Positions 23,801-35,379 of a stretch of 64,000 nucleotides of DNA are shown piece by piece. The DNA lies in NCBI RefSeq assembly GCF_028453695.1, contig NC_135777.1:19953714-20017713 (forward strand). The letters run 5' to 3'. The notes beneath the pieces are model-generated. The model saw only the letters and a list, made by a program, of their open reading frames with translations. It ran no database searches and was not told the origin of the DNA. Every line of letters starts with the position of its first letter. The first letter of the stretch is position 1. This stretch comes from Augochlora pura. Taxonomy: Eukaryota; Arthropoda; Insecta; Hymenoptera; Halictidae. The position numbers were made by a program, and so were the translations under genes.

Positions 23801-24740
23801 TACTCGCCCGCTTCCGGCGGATAAATTAATTAGCGTAATTAGTATATAAATCGACAAGGATAGCCGGCCGTCACGGTTAATCGCGGCTAACGAGTAAAAT
23901 CGGCCTGCCAGTTCTCTGTATCGGCGCGCGTGTCATTTTCTTGCCGGTGCGCGAGCGGGAGACGCGTGGGATCGCGACACGCTTGATTTCTCCTGACTCG
24001 CGCGCGCTTTTTCTCCTTTTTTTCCACCGGCGATCGTGACCGCCGATAAACCTAACAGATACGATAGCAAACGAATCAATATCCAGCGGCTTTTTTTACA
24101 CGGTTCGTGATTAATACTTCGAAAGCGGCCGTCGTTGAAGTCGTTTAGGAGCGATATCGGTGTTGGCTCGACGAGGCGCTTTTTCTGGATTCGGCTTGGA
24201 AAGCGTTGGAAAAATTAGTCTCATAGTGTAACTATACTTTAAACTATAATGGCGCATAGTACGATGATTGCGGCGCTATATGCGCGATTCTTTTCTACCG
24301 CTCTTTTTCTGCGATACTTCATCCTAAGCGTTCGAATAATGCACCGCGTGAATGTGACGCACTAATCACCAAAAAAAAAGATAACTTTAATTACCAAAAA
24401 AAGAACTTCAATTACCAAGTAAGCTCTATCATAGTTTCATACAAATAACGCGTAGTTCCAATCAATGCACAAAATAAATCCTAAAAATAAAACCTAAATA
24501 AATCCTTCAGAAAAATAATCGATTTTACGTAAGTCGCAGGAAATTAAAAGTTCGTCCGTATCTCATGGTGGACGTCGTGCGGGTCTGTCAAAGAAATTAA
24601 TGAAACCGTAGAATGAAGTTAATGCACAACGCCGAATTCATTCCGGTATCGACAGTTAGCGGTGGTTCGATCTCTTAATCGTCGTTGGCCCCACTTAAAC
24701 GCGGCACGTGAAATTTATGCAAGGCTCACGGCAGTTCCCA

Positions 24741-24777
24741 GAAAGAGAGAGAGAGAGAGAGGGAGAGAGAGAGAGGA
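24741..24777 (+). repeat. (GA)n microsatellite
   Basis: GAAAGAGAGAGAGAGAGAG followed by GGAGAGAGAGAGAG. It has one interruption. Confidence 0.95.
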
Positions 24778-25979
24778 GTATTATCATTAATTAATACCGG
24801 CGATTTTCGACTGGGTAATTAATTATCGCGTTGTCGGCCGATAAATCCGCCACGGATCGATCCTATAGGTTGCCGGGCCGTGCACTAGATTTTTACAGCA
24901 TCGTAGAATAATTATGGTCCGCGCTTCTTTCTTTTTTCACCTGGCATGACGGCGTCCGTCAACGCCGCGGCGAATTAATCAATATTCGCGGTTTCGAAAC
25001 CGAGCGATCGACCGACGTTATATTTTACCGTGATAGATTATTTTAGTGCGTGTTAAATCTGCTTTTTTCAGCGCAGTTTCCTGACGCGGTCTCTCGGACA
25101 TTAAAATCTCGATGTAAAAATTTCGTTTAAGTGGCAATTTCGATAATAGAGACAACGTAACGGCGAGCCGGAAGAATTTTAAAAAGGCCGCCGCGAATTA
25201 AGAATGGTGGTGGGGGGAGAAGGATGTTGTTTTACACGATTCCGAACGAGCGTTAATTTTTTCTGTCCACAATGTTGAGCGCGTGCAATGTAGAACACGA
25301 TCCCGACCCCTAACCGGTGCATGACGCGACCCCGGGGCCAAGGAATTTATTGGAGGCTCGCACCTGAAAAGTCGCTCACCTGCCAGCTGGCCCGGTCCGA
25401 TGGAATTTTGTGAGGTGCGGACCGCTGTGCGCGCGCGCGCCCACCGAACCCGTGCACATTCCGGGAACGTACCTCGCGTTAAATGGGGTGGAACGCCATC
25501 TTGATTGTCAGAAATATTCGAGGGCAATTGCTCCGACGGTTCCCGGTTATCCGATCGACCATCGACATCCGATACCCTGAGCGATATTAAAATTTCCATC
25601 CACGATAATCTTCTGCGGGATGCTTCCTCGGTACGGGCCACGAAAATGCTTCCCAGAATTCTCTCATGAGGTGGTTGTTTCACGCGATTCACAATTAAAG
25701 ATCGTGGAATAATAAAAAAGAATTAACAGTGGAAAAACTATTTCGATGTTTTGATAAATAGATTTCGCAGGAATAAAAGATAGTGAATGAATTGTTCTTT
25801 TTCTATTTATTGGAAGATGTCCTCAGCTCGAAATTAGATAAAGTGTTATTAATTTTGGTTGGTTAACAAAATTAAAATACTGTAGGAACAGCTAAAGTAT
25901 ATTAAATATATTTAATTTTTATTTAATAAAATATATTATGCTGAAAAGTATACTCGAGTTAATGAAATGGATTTGGCCC

Positions 25980-26219
25980 TTAACCCTTTGCACTCGAGTG
26001 GTGACCGCTAGAATTGTTCTATCACGTTCTAAAATAAACTTTATACTAACAACTAACGAGAATCAATTTCGTGTGAATAAAAACGCATTTTGTTGCATAA
26101 AATGGGAATACTATACTGTATGTATACTACATACTGTATACTATAATATAATACTGTATACCATATAAATAGCCAAGAAAATTAATTCAGATTTGTGGTT
26201 AAAATGGCTTCGAGTGCAA
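25980..26219 (+). mobile_element. Family A MITE, right terminus lost
   Basis: It starts TTAACCCTTTGCACTCGAG with TTAA flank, then GGTGACC and TTGTTCTATCACGTTCTAAA. Its interior carries an expansion of ATACTGTATACT-like units at about 26108-26163. It ends AAAATGGCTTCGAGTGCAA and then departs from the family without the AGGGTTAA end, so the last 8 bp or so are deleted or replaced. Confidence 0.8.
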
Positions 26220-26847
26220 TTCATTATATTTATAATACAGTAATATGTGTTGCAATTTCATGAAAGCTAAAAGAAATTTAAATATTATTACCAATGGCTG
26301 AAATATTCCTTATATCAAAGCGAAGATAAAAATATCTCTATAAATATTTCTATATTTCATAAATTCGTGTTTACCGTGAACCCACGCTAATCCACAATCA
26401 TTATTACTATTATCCTAGTATAATAGTAGTAGCTATAATTTCTAATATTAAAATAGAAACGGGAATAGCAAACAGTCTGACAGACGGGCTCAAGGGTCCC
26501 CAAATTATGTACGAAGTTATTAACCGAATCAAACGGGACGCCGTCCGTGCCATAACCGCGGATCATCCATAAAAGTCAGGTCTCGAATTCTTGGGCATCG
26601 TCGCTATCGACAGAAACTCGGCAAGACAAGTCGTCGACGCGATCCCGCGAGGAGGATCGTCTGCCCGTAGACTTCTCAATGCCCGGCCGAGTCAGCTGAC
26701 GTCGAGCGCGGTCGCTTCTCGATTTCTGACCCGATTTTCGAGCAGGCGCACCGCTCGGGCTTGGCATTTATCACTGTCAAGAATATGTAGCTGATAAATC
26801 GCCGTTTAATCGCGACAGGGGCCGACCGTCCGGTGACATGCCGCGCG

Positions 26848-26901
26848 ACAGAGAAAGACCAAGGGAAAGAGAGAAAAAGAGGAAGAGAGTGAGAAAGAGA
26901 A

Positions 26902-26932
<31 letters not shown>

Positions 26933-26933
26933 T
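26848..26933 (+). repeat. GA-rich purine tract
   Basis: GAGAAAGACC then an almost pure purine run with (GA)n core at about 26900-26922. On the minus strand it gives a Ser-Leu repeat in a spurious frame. Confidence 0.9.
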
Positions 26934-27418
26934 ATCACTCTCGCCGTCGTCGGTCGGCCGCGGCAGGTACGTAAAAGGCGTCCGCGGGACTTTCCTCCGT
27001 CCCGGCAAAAAGCTGCTCCAGTTTACCATCCGCGCGCATTGCGGCCGCGCGGCGGACAAACGATCGCGCTGGTTGGAGACAGGCCGCGGGGCGGGGACGC
27101 GGTACAAATCCCCGTTGGAAAAAAGAGCACGCGGCGGTTTTAGCAGGACGCGCGGAAATAAATCAGCGCGGCGCTTCTGCGAGTACTTTCCCGTTGTGAG
27201 GTCGACAGCCCGGGGCTGCGCCGCGCGGCCGAGGGGAGGCAACAAAACGAGCCGGCGCGCGGCGTCCACAGCCAAACAAGGTTTAATTGCCGGAGCATTG
27301 ACATGCGTGCGCGGCAAAGCCCTCGGCCTATACGCAACCGCGCCTTTTGTCTTCGGCTTCGTGGAAGCTTCGCCGCCGCCTGAAAAATCCACGGCCGTGT
27401 TTCGCAACCTCGCGAAAA

Positions 27419-27462
27419 CGCGCGCGCGCGCGCGAGCGCGAGCGCGAGCGAGCTCGCGAGCT
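27419..27462. repeat. Alternating CG and GAGCGC tract
   Basis: CGCGCGCGCGCGCG followed by AGCGCG units and a palindromic AGCTCGCGAGCT. It is likely polymorphic and Z-DNA-prone. Confidence 0.85.
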
Positions 27463-27660
27463 CTTAGAAACCGCTCGCTGGAAAATGCCGCTCGAAACGA
27501 CGCCCGTAACTTCGCCGACGTCACGGCTCAAGTCGATGAAGGTTCTTTAGCCTTGCGCAAGCCGAACGTATTTCAGAGGCGCACACCTGACCGGTATTAC
27601 ACGAATCACTGGGGAAATTCATCGGGATAATTGTATTTCGCTGCTTGGACGAATGCTGCG

Positions 27661-28380
27661 TAACAGTTGCGTTGGTTTCGAGTGGCGTAAGCGAGGTTTT
27701 AGAAAATTTTGGCTACCTTAAAATGTTTGTACACGTCATTGTGTTAAAAAGACGGGTCAAATAAATTATAAAAAGGCTGTAAGTTATCTTAACTAAACAT
27801 TTCTTTAGATAAAAAATGGCAGCATTGTACATATAACATATTAATTTTTCCTGCTTTTCTTAACTTTAACAGGTTGAAAGGAAATAGAAAAAATAATTTC
27901 AACTTCATTGTGGTACAGGCTGTAGCTAAAAATGTGAACAAAATCGATAAAGTAGAACTTAAAATACCATAGCAGTCAATTCAGAAAAACGTGTTAAAAG
28001 TATTTTTTATTATTTAGATAAAAATGATATTTATAGCAAATTGGGCACCGGAGGATTATAGAGAAGACCTGCCTTTTGTTAAAAAAAGGGTTCTAAATTT
28101 CGTCTTTTTATGTCTATCTACATGATGAATTTACATCATCTATCAAAATGAATTTTGATCAAGTCAATAGTCTATTGCAACGATATCCTTTGATAGAAAC
28201 ATTTTCAAAAGCATACACTTTCAAGAAATGAAACAAAGAAAACCATAAGTTAATATTCTAGAGTACTCGAATTAACAAAAATATCGCTGACCAATTTTGA
28301 TTGTATAATTATCGACCCGAAAAATCGAATAAGAAATAGCTGGAGCGTCTGGTATACAGCGTCGAAAAATAGAGTATATT
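27661..28380. other. AT-rich non-coding stretch, nothing recognised
   Basis: Low-GC DNA with no frame above the reporting threshold until 28250. No repeat with intact ends. It might contain decayed elements, but none can be supported. Confidence 0.45.
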
Positions 28381-31300
28381 GTAACGTGGAGTATGACAAA
28401 TCGTCCCTTCCCGGCGGGACGGGTTCACATGGTTCCGCGAGGAAGGTATAAATGCATTCGTTTCGTCTGGCCGGGGTTCGCTCGGCTGGCCTGGGAGCGA
28501 AGAGCAACACCACCCCCGGCCTTTCGCCGGCAAAGATGCCGCGGATTACGGGATTCCTAACTTCTTTCGGTCGCCGCGTAGCGTTATTCTTGCCTTCGAG
28601 CAAGGTCTATCGCGGGATCGTGAGAAAAACTAGCGAGCGCCGATTCAGCCCGCTCTTCTAATTCATAAGGAGGCTGTTGCAAAGCCTGCCCGTAACGTTT
28701 ACGATAAAATGACATAATTGTGATGAATTTACCTCTATCTTGGCTCGTTTGAGGTCTATATCGTGCAGCAGACACAAATTACACCATCCGATGCTCGTCA
28801 AGGATAAAGTGTGAATGTTAGAAAAATCGTAGTCGACTGTTTCAGGTAATTCTAGAGAGAGATCTATATTGTACTCGTGTACCGGTGATTATAGGCCCCC
28901 AACACCGTACACCATGGTAACGCTCATTCTTTTTTCACGGCAGCCGGTCATTACTCGCGAACTCTTGAGCATAATGCGATTTTTCACGGGGTCTCGTCGC
29001 TTTTATTTAAAGACCACCTTTCCCGTCCGCCGAAAAAGGAACATCTTTAAATGCTGTTCGAAACGTGATTATGATTACTAAGCGCTAATTGACTTGGAAC
29101 TTGGCAAACAGACTGTTTTGTGAGGTTTTGTAACATCTGTATCCAAACTGCGAATCTTTCTCTAAAATATAAATATTCTACCTTCGATTGCAAAACATGA
29201 ATGCACTTTCGTTAATAATTTTAACAAATAGATATTCTTCAGTCAATCCAATTTATCCACTGTTCTAAATTGCGTTTATTCATTTATATTATAAATGCAT
29301 AAAACTCAAAAAAGGAACATTGGAAGAATTTAATACCATTGATACGTTATCTATAATCATTTAATATTATTTAAATATAAAACCAGCTTCCACAGAACTC
29401 CTATTTTTTATAATATTCTACTCGTAATATTCTTATAATACTCTTAACATTCTACTCGTAAGTGTTTTCGTGTGCTTGCATATAGCGACTTGATCCTGTA
29501 CCACTAATTACTCCTCTGCAATCGTATCGTAAATGGATGAATTTATAATTGATAACATTTATTTAAAATACGAGAAGCGCAATGGTATAATAAAAAAAGT
29601 TGAAGAATGAATATTGCGCAACAATTTTTCGAGGGAAATATTTGCATAATTACGCAGAGGGTTTGAGATAAAATAAGATTCTTTCGTCGACGAAATTTGA
29701 ATCGAAGCGACCAGGATCGAGAGAAGCGGCAGGATCGCGGAATTGATTGCCGATCGTGGCGGATCGACACGATCGAACATACGAGTACAAAGTTGGTACA
29801 CAGCGGTATCGAGCCGTCGGATCTCTATTACCGGTAAAACATTGCCAACTTCCTCGGAATGAAGCGATACGGTTTCGCGCAGCCAGAAGGAGCCGGCGGA
29901 ATCGTATCGTAGACGACAATCGATTCCCCGATCCCGAAAGGACGCCGGCTGAGTTTCTCATGATGCGCCGTTCACGGGTTCTAGGCTGTCAAGGAACTTT
30001 CACGGCCCTGAGAGAACGTTCTCGGTCCTTGACCGTTTCCCGTGATCCCTTTAATAAGCGCGATATGGAAAGCAATCGGAACGCGGCTGGTCTTCGCTAG
30101 CGCGCGCGCGCGTTAATCGCCACCGCGCGATCGAACCGAGGAGCCGAGATGAAAAATCGCGTAATTGTTCGCTACCCATTAGGACTTAATTGTGAGACCG
30201 GGTACACTCGCTTGCGAAACCCGCTCGTCCGTGGATTAGATGAAAAAGCGGCGAGTCTAAAATCCCGTGCACGGTCTCAGAGCTTCCTCGTAATCTTCTG
30301 CACACAGTGGAAATTGTTCTTTAATGCTCGGCATTGTTAAACACGATTAATATAATAAACACGCGTGCGAGTTGTTACGTAAGCCGAATGTCGCGTTCAT
30401 CTACGGACACGGCGGGAGTCTTCTTAATACTTCTCTACCCGGAAGCCTATTAACGGATTGTCCGTGCCGCGGTTGAAAAAAAAAAGATCATTCTTCGCGA
30501 AAGAATAATCCCCCTCGGAGAAATTGTGAGATTATATCGCTCGCGATGACTTGCTGATTCACGATCATAATTGCCGCTGACATTGACAAATTTATTAAGA
30601 AATCTTTAGCTGTTAATCATCGCGTCTTAAAGGACTATTAAGAAACCACGGGTCGGCGTGTCCAAATTCGTGGATCGTCGTGTATACTTATTTCTATCCT
30701 GTTACTTGTTAATATCCTACGCTTTCTTCGTCGTTTCACTTAGGCGGGTGCCTTGACGCTTCTCAAATTGCTCGCGTGGAGAGCATGCGAGGCGATCTTC
30801 GTCGGATCCAGTGAAATTTAACAAATTAATAGGTCTGTGTATATGGAAACAATTTTATCGCTTAAACGGAATACTATATTTTAGGACTATAATAAAACAG
30901 TATTGACCTTTATTAGCTCTATTTTTAAGAGCCAACAAGTAAATTCGCTTTACTTTTTGAGAATTTGTTCGTTTTGAAAACTGAAGCGAAATTAGTCGTT
31001 AGTTATTAGATTTAGGGCTAATTTCAATATTGTTTATTTAGTATTCAATATTCTTCCACATTTTTATATAAAAAATATAAAATTCTCTTTAGGACAAGAA
31101 AGTTGACAAGCAAAATTTTCGACTCCACCTACAAATAAATAAATGCATCACATGTAATAATAATACAGCACATGAATAAACTACGCGATTTTCGTATTGC
31201 AAACTTTGTTACCAAACGCATGTTTCGAAAATTGTAGAAGATGCAAAAGTTATTGATTATTAAATTTCACAGCTAATTCGCAAATCAAGGAAGCAAAATT

Positions 31301-31671
31301 TTAAATAAATCGTAAATCAACCAAACGCCGCGTTAACCCTATCGCAACGATCTTCCTCGTTTCAAAATCTCTCGACGCTTCGTAAACCACGATCCGACCC
31401 GAGCGACGGGAGAAAGAAAAATGGTAAGAAAAGGATCACGGGGTCCGTGTTCAATCTAACGAGACCGAGGCGTTAAAGAACGGGGCGTCGGATGCCGTGG
31501 CTGCCGACCGACTTATTATCTGCGAAACAATAAAATTGCGCGATAAGGATCGGGCCCGGAGCACGGGGCACTGAAATATTTCCTCGGTCGGAGGCGCGGA
31601 CGTAGCCGCGATGTCCGATTGAAATCGATTTATGGCCCAGCGACAGACGAGATATCGCCCGGGGCGGGGTC
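28381..31671. other. Non-coding region, alternating composition
   Basis: GC-rich at about 28380-29080 and 29680-30800; AT-rich at 29080-29680 and 30800-31340. Alternating CG lies at 30100-30113. Frames of 117 codons or fewer have no recognisable motif. Confidence 0.5.
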
Positions 31672-31750
31672 GAGACGAGAGACGAGAGACGAGAGACGAG
31701 AGACGAGAGACGAGAGACGAGAGACGAGAGTCGAGAGACGAGACGCGACG
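31672..31750 (+). repeat. (GAGACGA)n heptanucleotide minisatellite
   Basis: About ten copies of the 7-bp unit GAGACGA with one C-to-T change near 31731. Because 21 bp is seven codons, overlapping frames show a repeated Arg-Arg-Glu-Thr-Arg-Asp-Glu pattern, which is an artefact of the repeat. Confidence 0.95.
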
Positions 31751-32379
31751 CGCGAGTTTCGGGACGTGGGAAGCACTCGATTTTTTCGCCTGGTCCGCGC
31801 GCGCAACCTCCGCTCGCCCCCGGTGTGCCTCTCGTCAACGGGAGGAGAGATACCGTCGCTGATTGCCAGGTGAGTGGTGAGTGAGTCAGTGAGTCACCTT
31901 GTAGGAGTGGTGACTCGAGCAGCGCGAGTACGCGATCGGCGTGATCGGCGCGGCGTCGGCGGCTGCTCCGCCGATCGTGTTTCGTGTTCCCGTGGCAGAG
32001 CGGGCCGGCGCGCGGGGCCGGACCCGCGCAGCCTTGTACCAGCGTCAAAACGAATGACGTCCCGACGTTTTACACGACGTGCACGAGTTCGTCTCTTCCG
32101 CGGACGGGCCCCGTGTGCGAGCCGATCGGCAGAAGGAACCGTGATCGCACGACCTTAGGCTAGGTGTCCATTCGAGAGGAAAACTCCTTCGTTCAGAGTC
32201 TCATTCAGGAACCATCAGGAACCGTTCCTTGCTGTATGGACATTATACCAGAGATGACCAGGCCACGGATCTTTCGGCAAAACGTCAATTTATAAATCAG
32301 TTGTAATATAGGGTAGTGAGTCTGCTACCGTGGTGAGGAGTTCTGCAGAATTAAAATTGAATTACTCAATAGAGAATAA
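31751..32379. other. CpG-rich block with splice-donor-like site
   Basis: Strongly GC-rich to about 32150. At 31867-31875 the sequence is CAGGTGAGT, a full match to the metazoan 5' splice-site consensus, within a short GTGAGT-type repeat (31871-31900). The site could end a non-coding or 5' UTR exon, but no coding frame or other exon signal supports it. Confidence 0.3.
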
Positions 32380-32545
32380 TTAACTCTTTGAACTCTCTAT
32401 CAAATAATATTTAAAAAATTGTTAAGAGCTATTATGTGTTACATAAGTGATAAAATTCAATTTTATAATGTATAAAATGGTCCAGGTTATATAAAATAGA
32501 AACACTGTAAGTCTGGAGAAATATTTTGGATTTCCAATTAAAACA
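32380..32545 (+). mobile_element. Decayed family A MITE
   Basis: The left end is TTAACTCTTTGAACTCTC. Family landmarks follow in order: AAAAAATTGTTAA, AAAATTCAATTTTAT, GTATAAAATGG, AAAATAGAAACACTGTAAG and TTTTGGATTTCCAATTAAAA. The right terminal repeat is no longer recognisable. This is one of the oldest copies here. Confidence 0.65.
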
Positions 32546-33278
32546 GCGACCGTCGAGAGAAATTCCCAAACGAACACCCGGCTTTAGTAACTGTATCGGA
32601 AGACGCGGGGGAGGCGGAATTCGTCAGAGGCTCGACGGTGCAATTAAAATCGCCGGCCGCGGCAAAGCAAATACTTTGTAGCAGAAGGCTGGCGGCGCGC
32701 CGTTAAATGGCGTTTCTCATTAAACGTTGATTGCGATTTGACGGCCTTCGCGAAGGAGTTTCCGCGACGGTTTAACGGAGGCTTTGGCCGGCACACCGGT
32801 GTGTTTCAGCCGCAGTTTTCTATAGAGAGCTTGTTTGTCGGTGCGGCTCCCTCGTGGCATCTGGTCTATCGAGCATCAAACTCGGCCGCTCGGGACGATC
32901 GCGTGACGATAATCACGGCGTAGACCAGTTAACCGGCCATGAAAACGAAATGGAAACGAAACATGGATGAGAGTCGTGTGAACCGACCGCGCGATTAAGT
33001 AAACGTCATAGTGTGGCATTTAGCTGGTGTTCTGCCTCTTTGGTCACCGGGTCACTCGCTCGAACAGGACGCTGGGGGATAGGTTGTTTTTATCTTGAAG
33101 TTGAACGGGCATCGTTCGAATGTCACGAGAGATGCCCTTGCGCCTGTCGATTTTAAGTAACGAGCGGGTAATGACAGACTTGAGTGACGCCGCTGCGAGA
33201 AGTTGCTATGGGAATTAGACGCTAGCGTGCTGTCTGTAAAAACTTCGGTCTGCGCGAAATGGAAATAAAATTTTAATG
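32546..33278. other. GC-rich spacer, no gene seen
   Basis: Balanced to GC-rich DNA; one 61-codon frame without a domain. Nothing recognised. Confidence 0.5.
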
Positions 33279-33528
33279 TTAACCCCTTGCAGTATGACTC
33301 CTTACGTTGCGTTGATTACCATTTTTCTTGTTCTTAATATTTTCCTCAATATGACCAGACAATTTTTGTTTCTCGTACTGTCTTTATTCACATCTGTTTC
33401 TAGGTTTTGATAATAGAAAAATTCAATTTGATTTCGATGTAGACGAAATTAATAATATTTGAATATAGTAGATCTCACATGGAATCTTTATCACGAGTCT
33501 GACTATTTATTATAGTGCAAGGGGTTGA
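33279..33528 (+). mobile_element. TTAA-type MITE, family B, reference copy
   Basis: It begins TTAACCCCTTGCAGTATGAC and ends TATAGTGCAAGGGGTTGA. The inverted repeats are CCCCTTGCA.TAT. The interior runs CTTAATATTTTCCTCAATA, then CCAGACAATTTTTGTTTC, then TTTTGATAATAGAAAAATTC, and is shared in reverse at 11288-11509 and in part at 53793-54120. The right flank is TTGA instead of TTAA. Length is 250 bp; no coding capacity. Confidence 0.8.
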
Positions 33529-34074
33529 AAGGAATGTGGGGAAATTCTTATCTATTTATTATATTAATTTTTATTATTGCATATTTTATAATATTGTATA
33601 TTTAAGTAATTATTATATATTATTGTATCCATAGCATCGATGCAGCACGATTACAGTGCAAATCTACTATAATTACTTTAAGAAGGACTTTTTTGATTCT
33701 TTGACGATTTTCTGACGGCGTTTCAAATCTAGCAAAGCTTAGCAGCAGATTTGTCAGCTCAGCCCAGTCTCCTAAACCATTTTGAAGATCGTGAGGTGTC
33801 ACAGTGGTCCACGCCGATTTCTCACGATTCCGTGGACCGATGACGGTCCGGGCAGAGGAGACGAGCAATTTCCCGACGAGACGATGGTAAATCGCGGCGA
33901 TGCTCGCGGCCGATCTCGAGCCGATACCTTTGAGCGTGAACCGGTAGTGGGTGCAGATGGGTGGACACGGCACGGCGCGATTAGCCGGCCCCGATACGGC
34001 TATCTCCGTACAAGGGGCTCGCACGGCTGCACGGGGTTTCGCGGCAGGAACGCGCGCCTCGAATTCTTCCTCCT

Positions 34075-34140
34075 CCCGAGAGAGCGAAAGAGAAAAAGAG
34101 AACGAGAGAGAGAGAGAGAGAGAGAGAGGGATGGAGGGAG
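34075..34140 (+). repeat. GA-rich microsatellite
   Basis: GAGAGAGCGAAAGAGAAAAAG, then a perfect (GA)n run at about 34105-34128, then GGGATGGAGGGAG. Confidence 0.9.
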
Positions 34141-34336
34141 CGAGATCGAGCCAGTTGCTCGTGCGAGCGAGAGGCGCTTCCGATTCCGAGCGGCAGATAG
34201 GGCCCCGGGTGTCGGTGTCGGCCGGTCTCGGGCCCGGTCCCGAAAAAAATCGCGAGGGGCCCGGTCGAGCGGGTAAAAATCGGGCCGCAGCATCGCCTCT
34301 CGCCGAATGCAACGAGCGCCGCTTAGCCGGCTAGGT

Positions 34337-34359
34337 GCCGCGCCGCGCCGCGCCGCGCG
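34337..34359. repeat. (GCCGC)n tandem
   Basis: GCCGC repeated about four and a half times. Confidence 0.85.
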
Positions 34360-34431
34360 AGAGCTCTAGCGGTGGCGTCGCTTAATTAACGCCGCTCCGC
34401 GCCGGTAGCGTTCGAGCTTGCGCTCCTCTAG

Positions 34432-34456
34432 CACCTCTCTCTCTCTCTCTCTCTCC
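34432..34456 (+). repeat. (CT)n microsatellite
   Basis: About twelve perfect CT units. Confidence 0.95.
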
Positions 34457-35146
34457 TGTATGCAACACCGGCTCGAACTGAGATCGCGAGATCCCGATAG
34501 CGGCTGCCGACCGGCCGCGAGATCCTCTCTCACCCCCTTCACGGCTTTTTCTCCCCCTTTTATGCGCCTTCCCGTCGCACGGCGTCCTCGTTTTTTCTTC
34601 CCCCGAGCAGCCCGATCTCGGCGATCGATGCACCGAAGATGCACCGAGATCCGCCGCGCCGGCAGCCGCCAGCACCGCGTCCGCACGGTGCTGCGCCGAT
34701 AAATTTCGGAATTGGCGCCTCCGCCGACCCGGGGCCCACCTAATTAAGCGGTTCGCCCCGTAATTACAGCCAATTAACGTCAAACTCGGCCGGCGCGCCG
34801 GCCCCGCAGACCGCTATCGCGCTCGGTGATTGCGCGCGCCCTTACCTCTCTCTCCCTCCCTCTCTGCGTGCGTCGAGCAGCGATCTCCTCGGGTGGATCC
34901 ACCTCGAGCGGGCCCTCTCGCGAAAGCACGCGACGCTTTATCATTTTTGCCGCACGAATCGACCCAGGGGGGACCCTCGATAAACTCGTGGAAAGTCCAG
35001 ATGGTTTTTGGGATTCTCGACGCTCTCTGAATCACGATTTGGAACCGCGATTCCTACGGCACAATAATACAATCATTATTACGCTGCATATTTTATGCGG
35101 AATAAAAATTGTCGATTGAGAGAAATATAAGTCGGATGAGGATGTC

Positions 35147-35379
35147 TTAACCCTTCGCAATCGAAGCCATTTCAACTGCAATTCTAAAATAACTTTTCTG
35201 ACATATATTATTTCCATCCTATTTTATTCGTACGAAATTGAATCTTGCAACTCATGCAACAACAGTATACTTTCAATCATTTTTGAAATTTAATATTTCA
35301 CAATATAAAAATTATTGTGGAACGGACTGTAAGAATTTTTGTGGTGCCTGAAACTCGCCATTCGAGTGCAAAGGGTTAA
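35147..35379 (-). mobile_element. TTAA-flanked MITE, family A, full copy
   Basis: In minus orientation. The plus-strand left edge is TTAACCCTTCGCAATCGAAG (family right end) and the right edge is TTCGAGTGCAAAGGGTTAA (family left end). Both TTAA flanks are intact. Landmarks in reverse order include GAAGCCATTTCAACTG, TTTCCATCCTATTTTAT and AAAAATTATTGTGGAACG. Length is 233 bp. Confidence 0.85.

Larger units (their letters stand above)
22621..25979. other. GC-rich non-coding region with several simple repeats
   Basis: CpG-rich apart from short AT-rich intervals (23200-23350, 24230-24560, 25690-25979). It holds a small perfect hairpin (22907-22929), a C-run motif (23783-23800), TAAT-rich sequence at 23822-23850 and a GA tract (24741-24777). 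The 164-codon minus frame at 25198-25692 has no recognised domain and is not called. Confidence 0.5.
26220..27660. other. AT-rich then GC-rich non-coding sequence
   Basis: From about 26500 the DNA is strongly CpG-rich with a GA tract and alternating CG. The longest open frame of the window (282 codons, minus, 26676-27524) lies here. It translates the repeats into Ser-Leu and Arg-Ala runs, lacks any domain, and is opposed by a 185-codon plus-strand frame, so it is rejected as a gene. Confidence 0.5.
33529..35146. other. AT-rich then strongly GC-rich non-coding block
   Basis: CpG-rich from about 33780 to 35050 with GA/CT tracts and a GCCGC repeat. The 230-codon minus frame at 33620-34312 contains a Ser-Leu run encoded by the GA tract and no domain; it is not called. 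Four TAATTA/AATTAA-type cores occur at 34383-34780 in otherwise GC-rich sequence. Confidence 0.5.

Noticed and set aside
23840..23850. TATATAAAT as a core promoter TATA box
   Set aside because: No initiator, downstream element or following exon is visible; AT-rich motifs of this length are common here.
26676..27524. Longest open frame (282 codons, minus strand)
   Set aside because: Its translation is dominated by Ser-Leu and Arg-Ala runs from the GA tract and alternating CG. No domain is recognisable, and long frames exist on the opposite strand, as expected in GC-rich DNA where stops are rare.
27780..27880. AAAAATGGCAGCATTGTACAT as a decayed family A interior
   Set aside because: Only one landmark is similar; neither terminus nor the other landmarks are present in order.
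31333..31355. TTAACCCTATCGCAACG as a possible element end
   Set aside because: Only the first eight bases fit, no partner end was found, and short TTAACCC matches are expected by chance.
31473..32048. Frames with Arg-Glu-Thr-Arg-Asp-Glu repeats that could suggest an SR-like or coiled-coil protein
   Set aside because: The repeat is the (GAGACGA)n array read in frame; the same pattern appears in overlapping frames.
33620..34312. 230-codon minus-strand frame
   Set aside because: It contains a Ser-Leu/Phe run from a GA microsatellite and Arg/Pro-rich flanks without any motif; it is overlapped by 164- and 127-codon plus frames.
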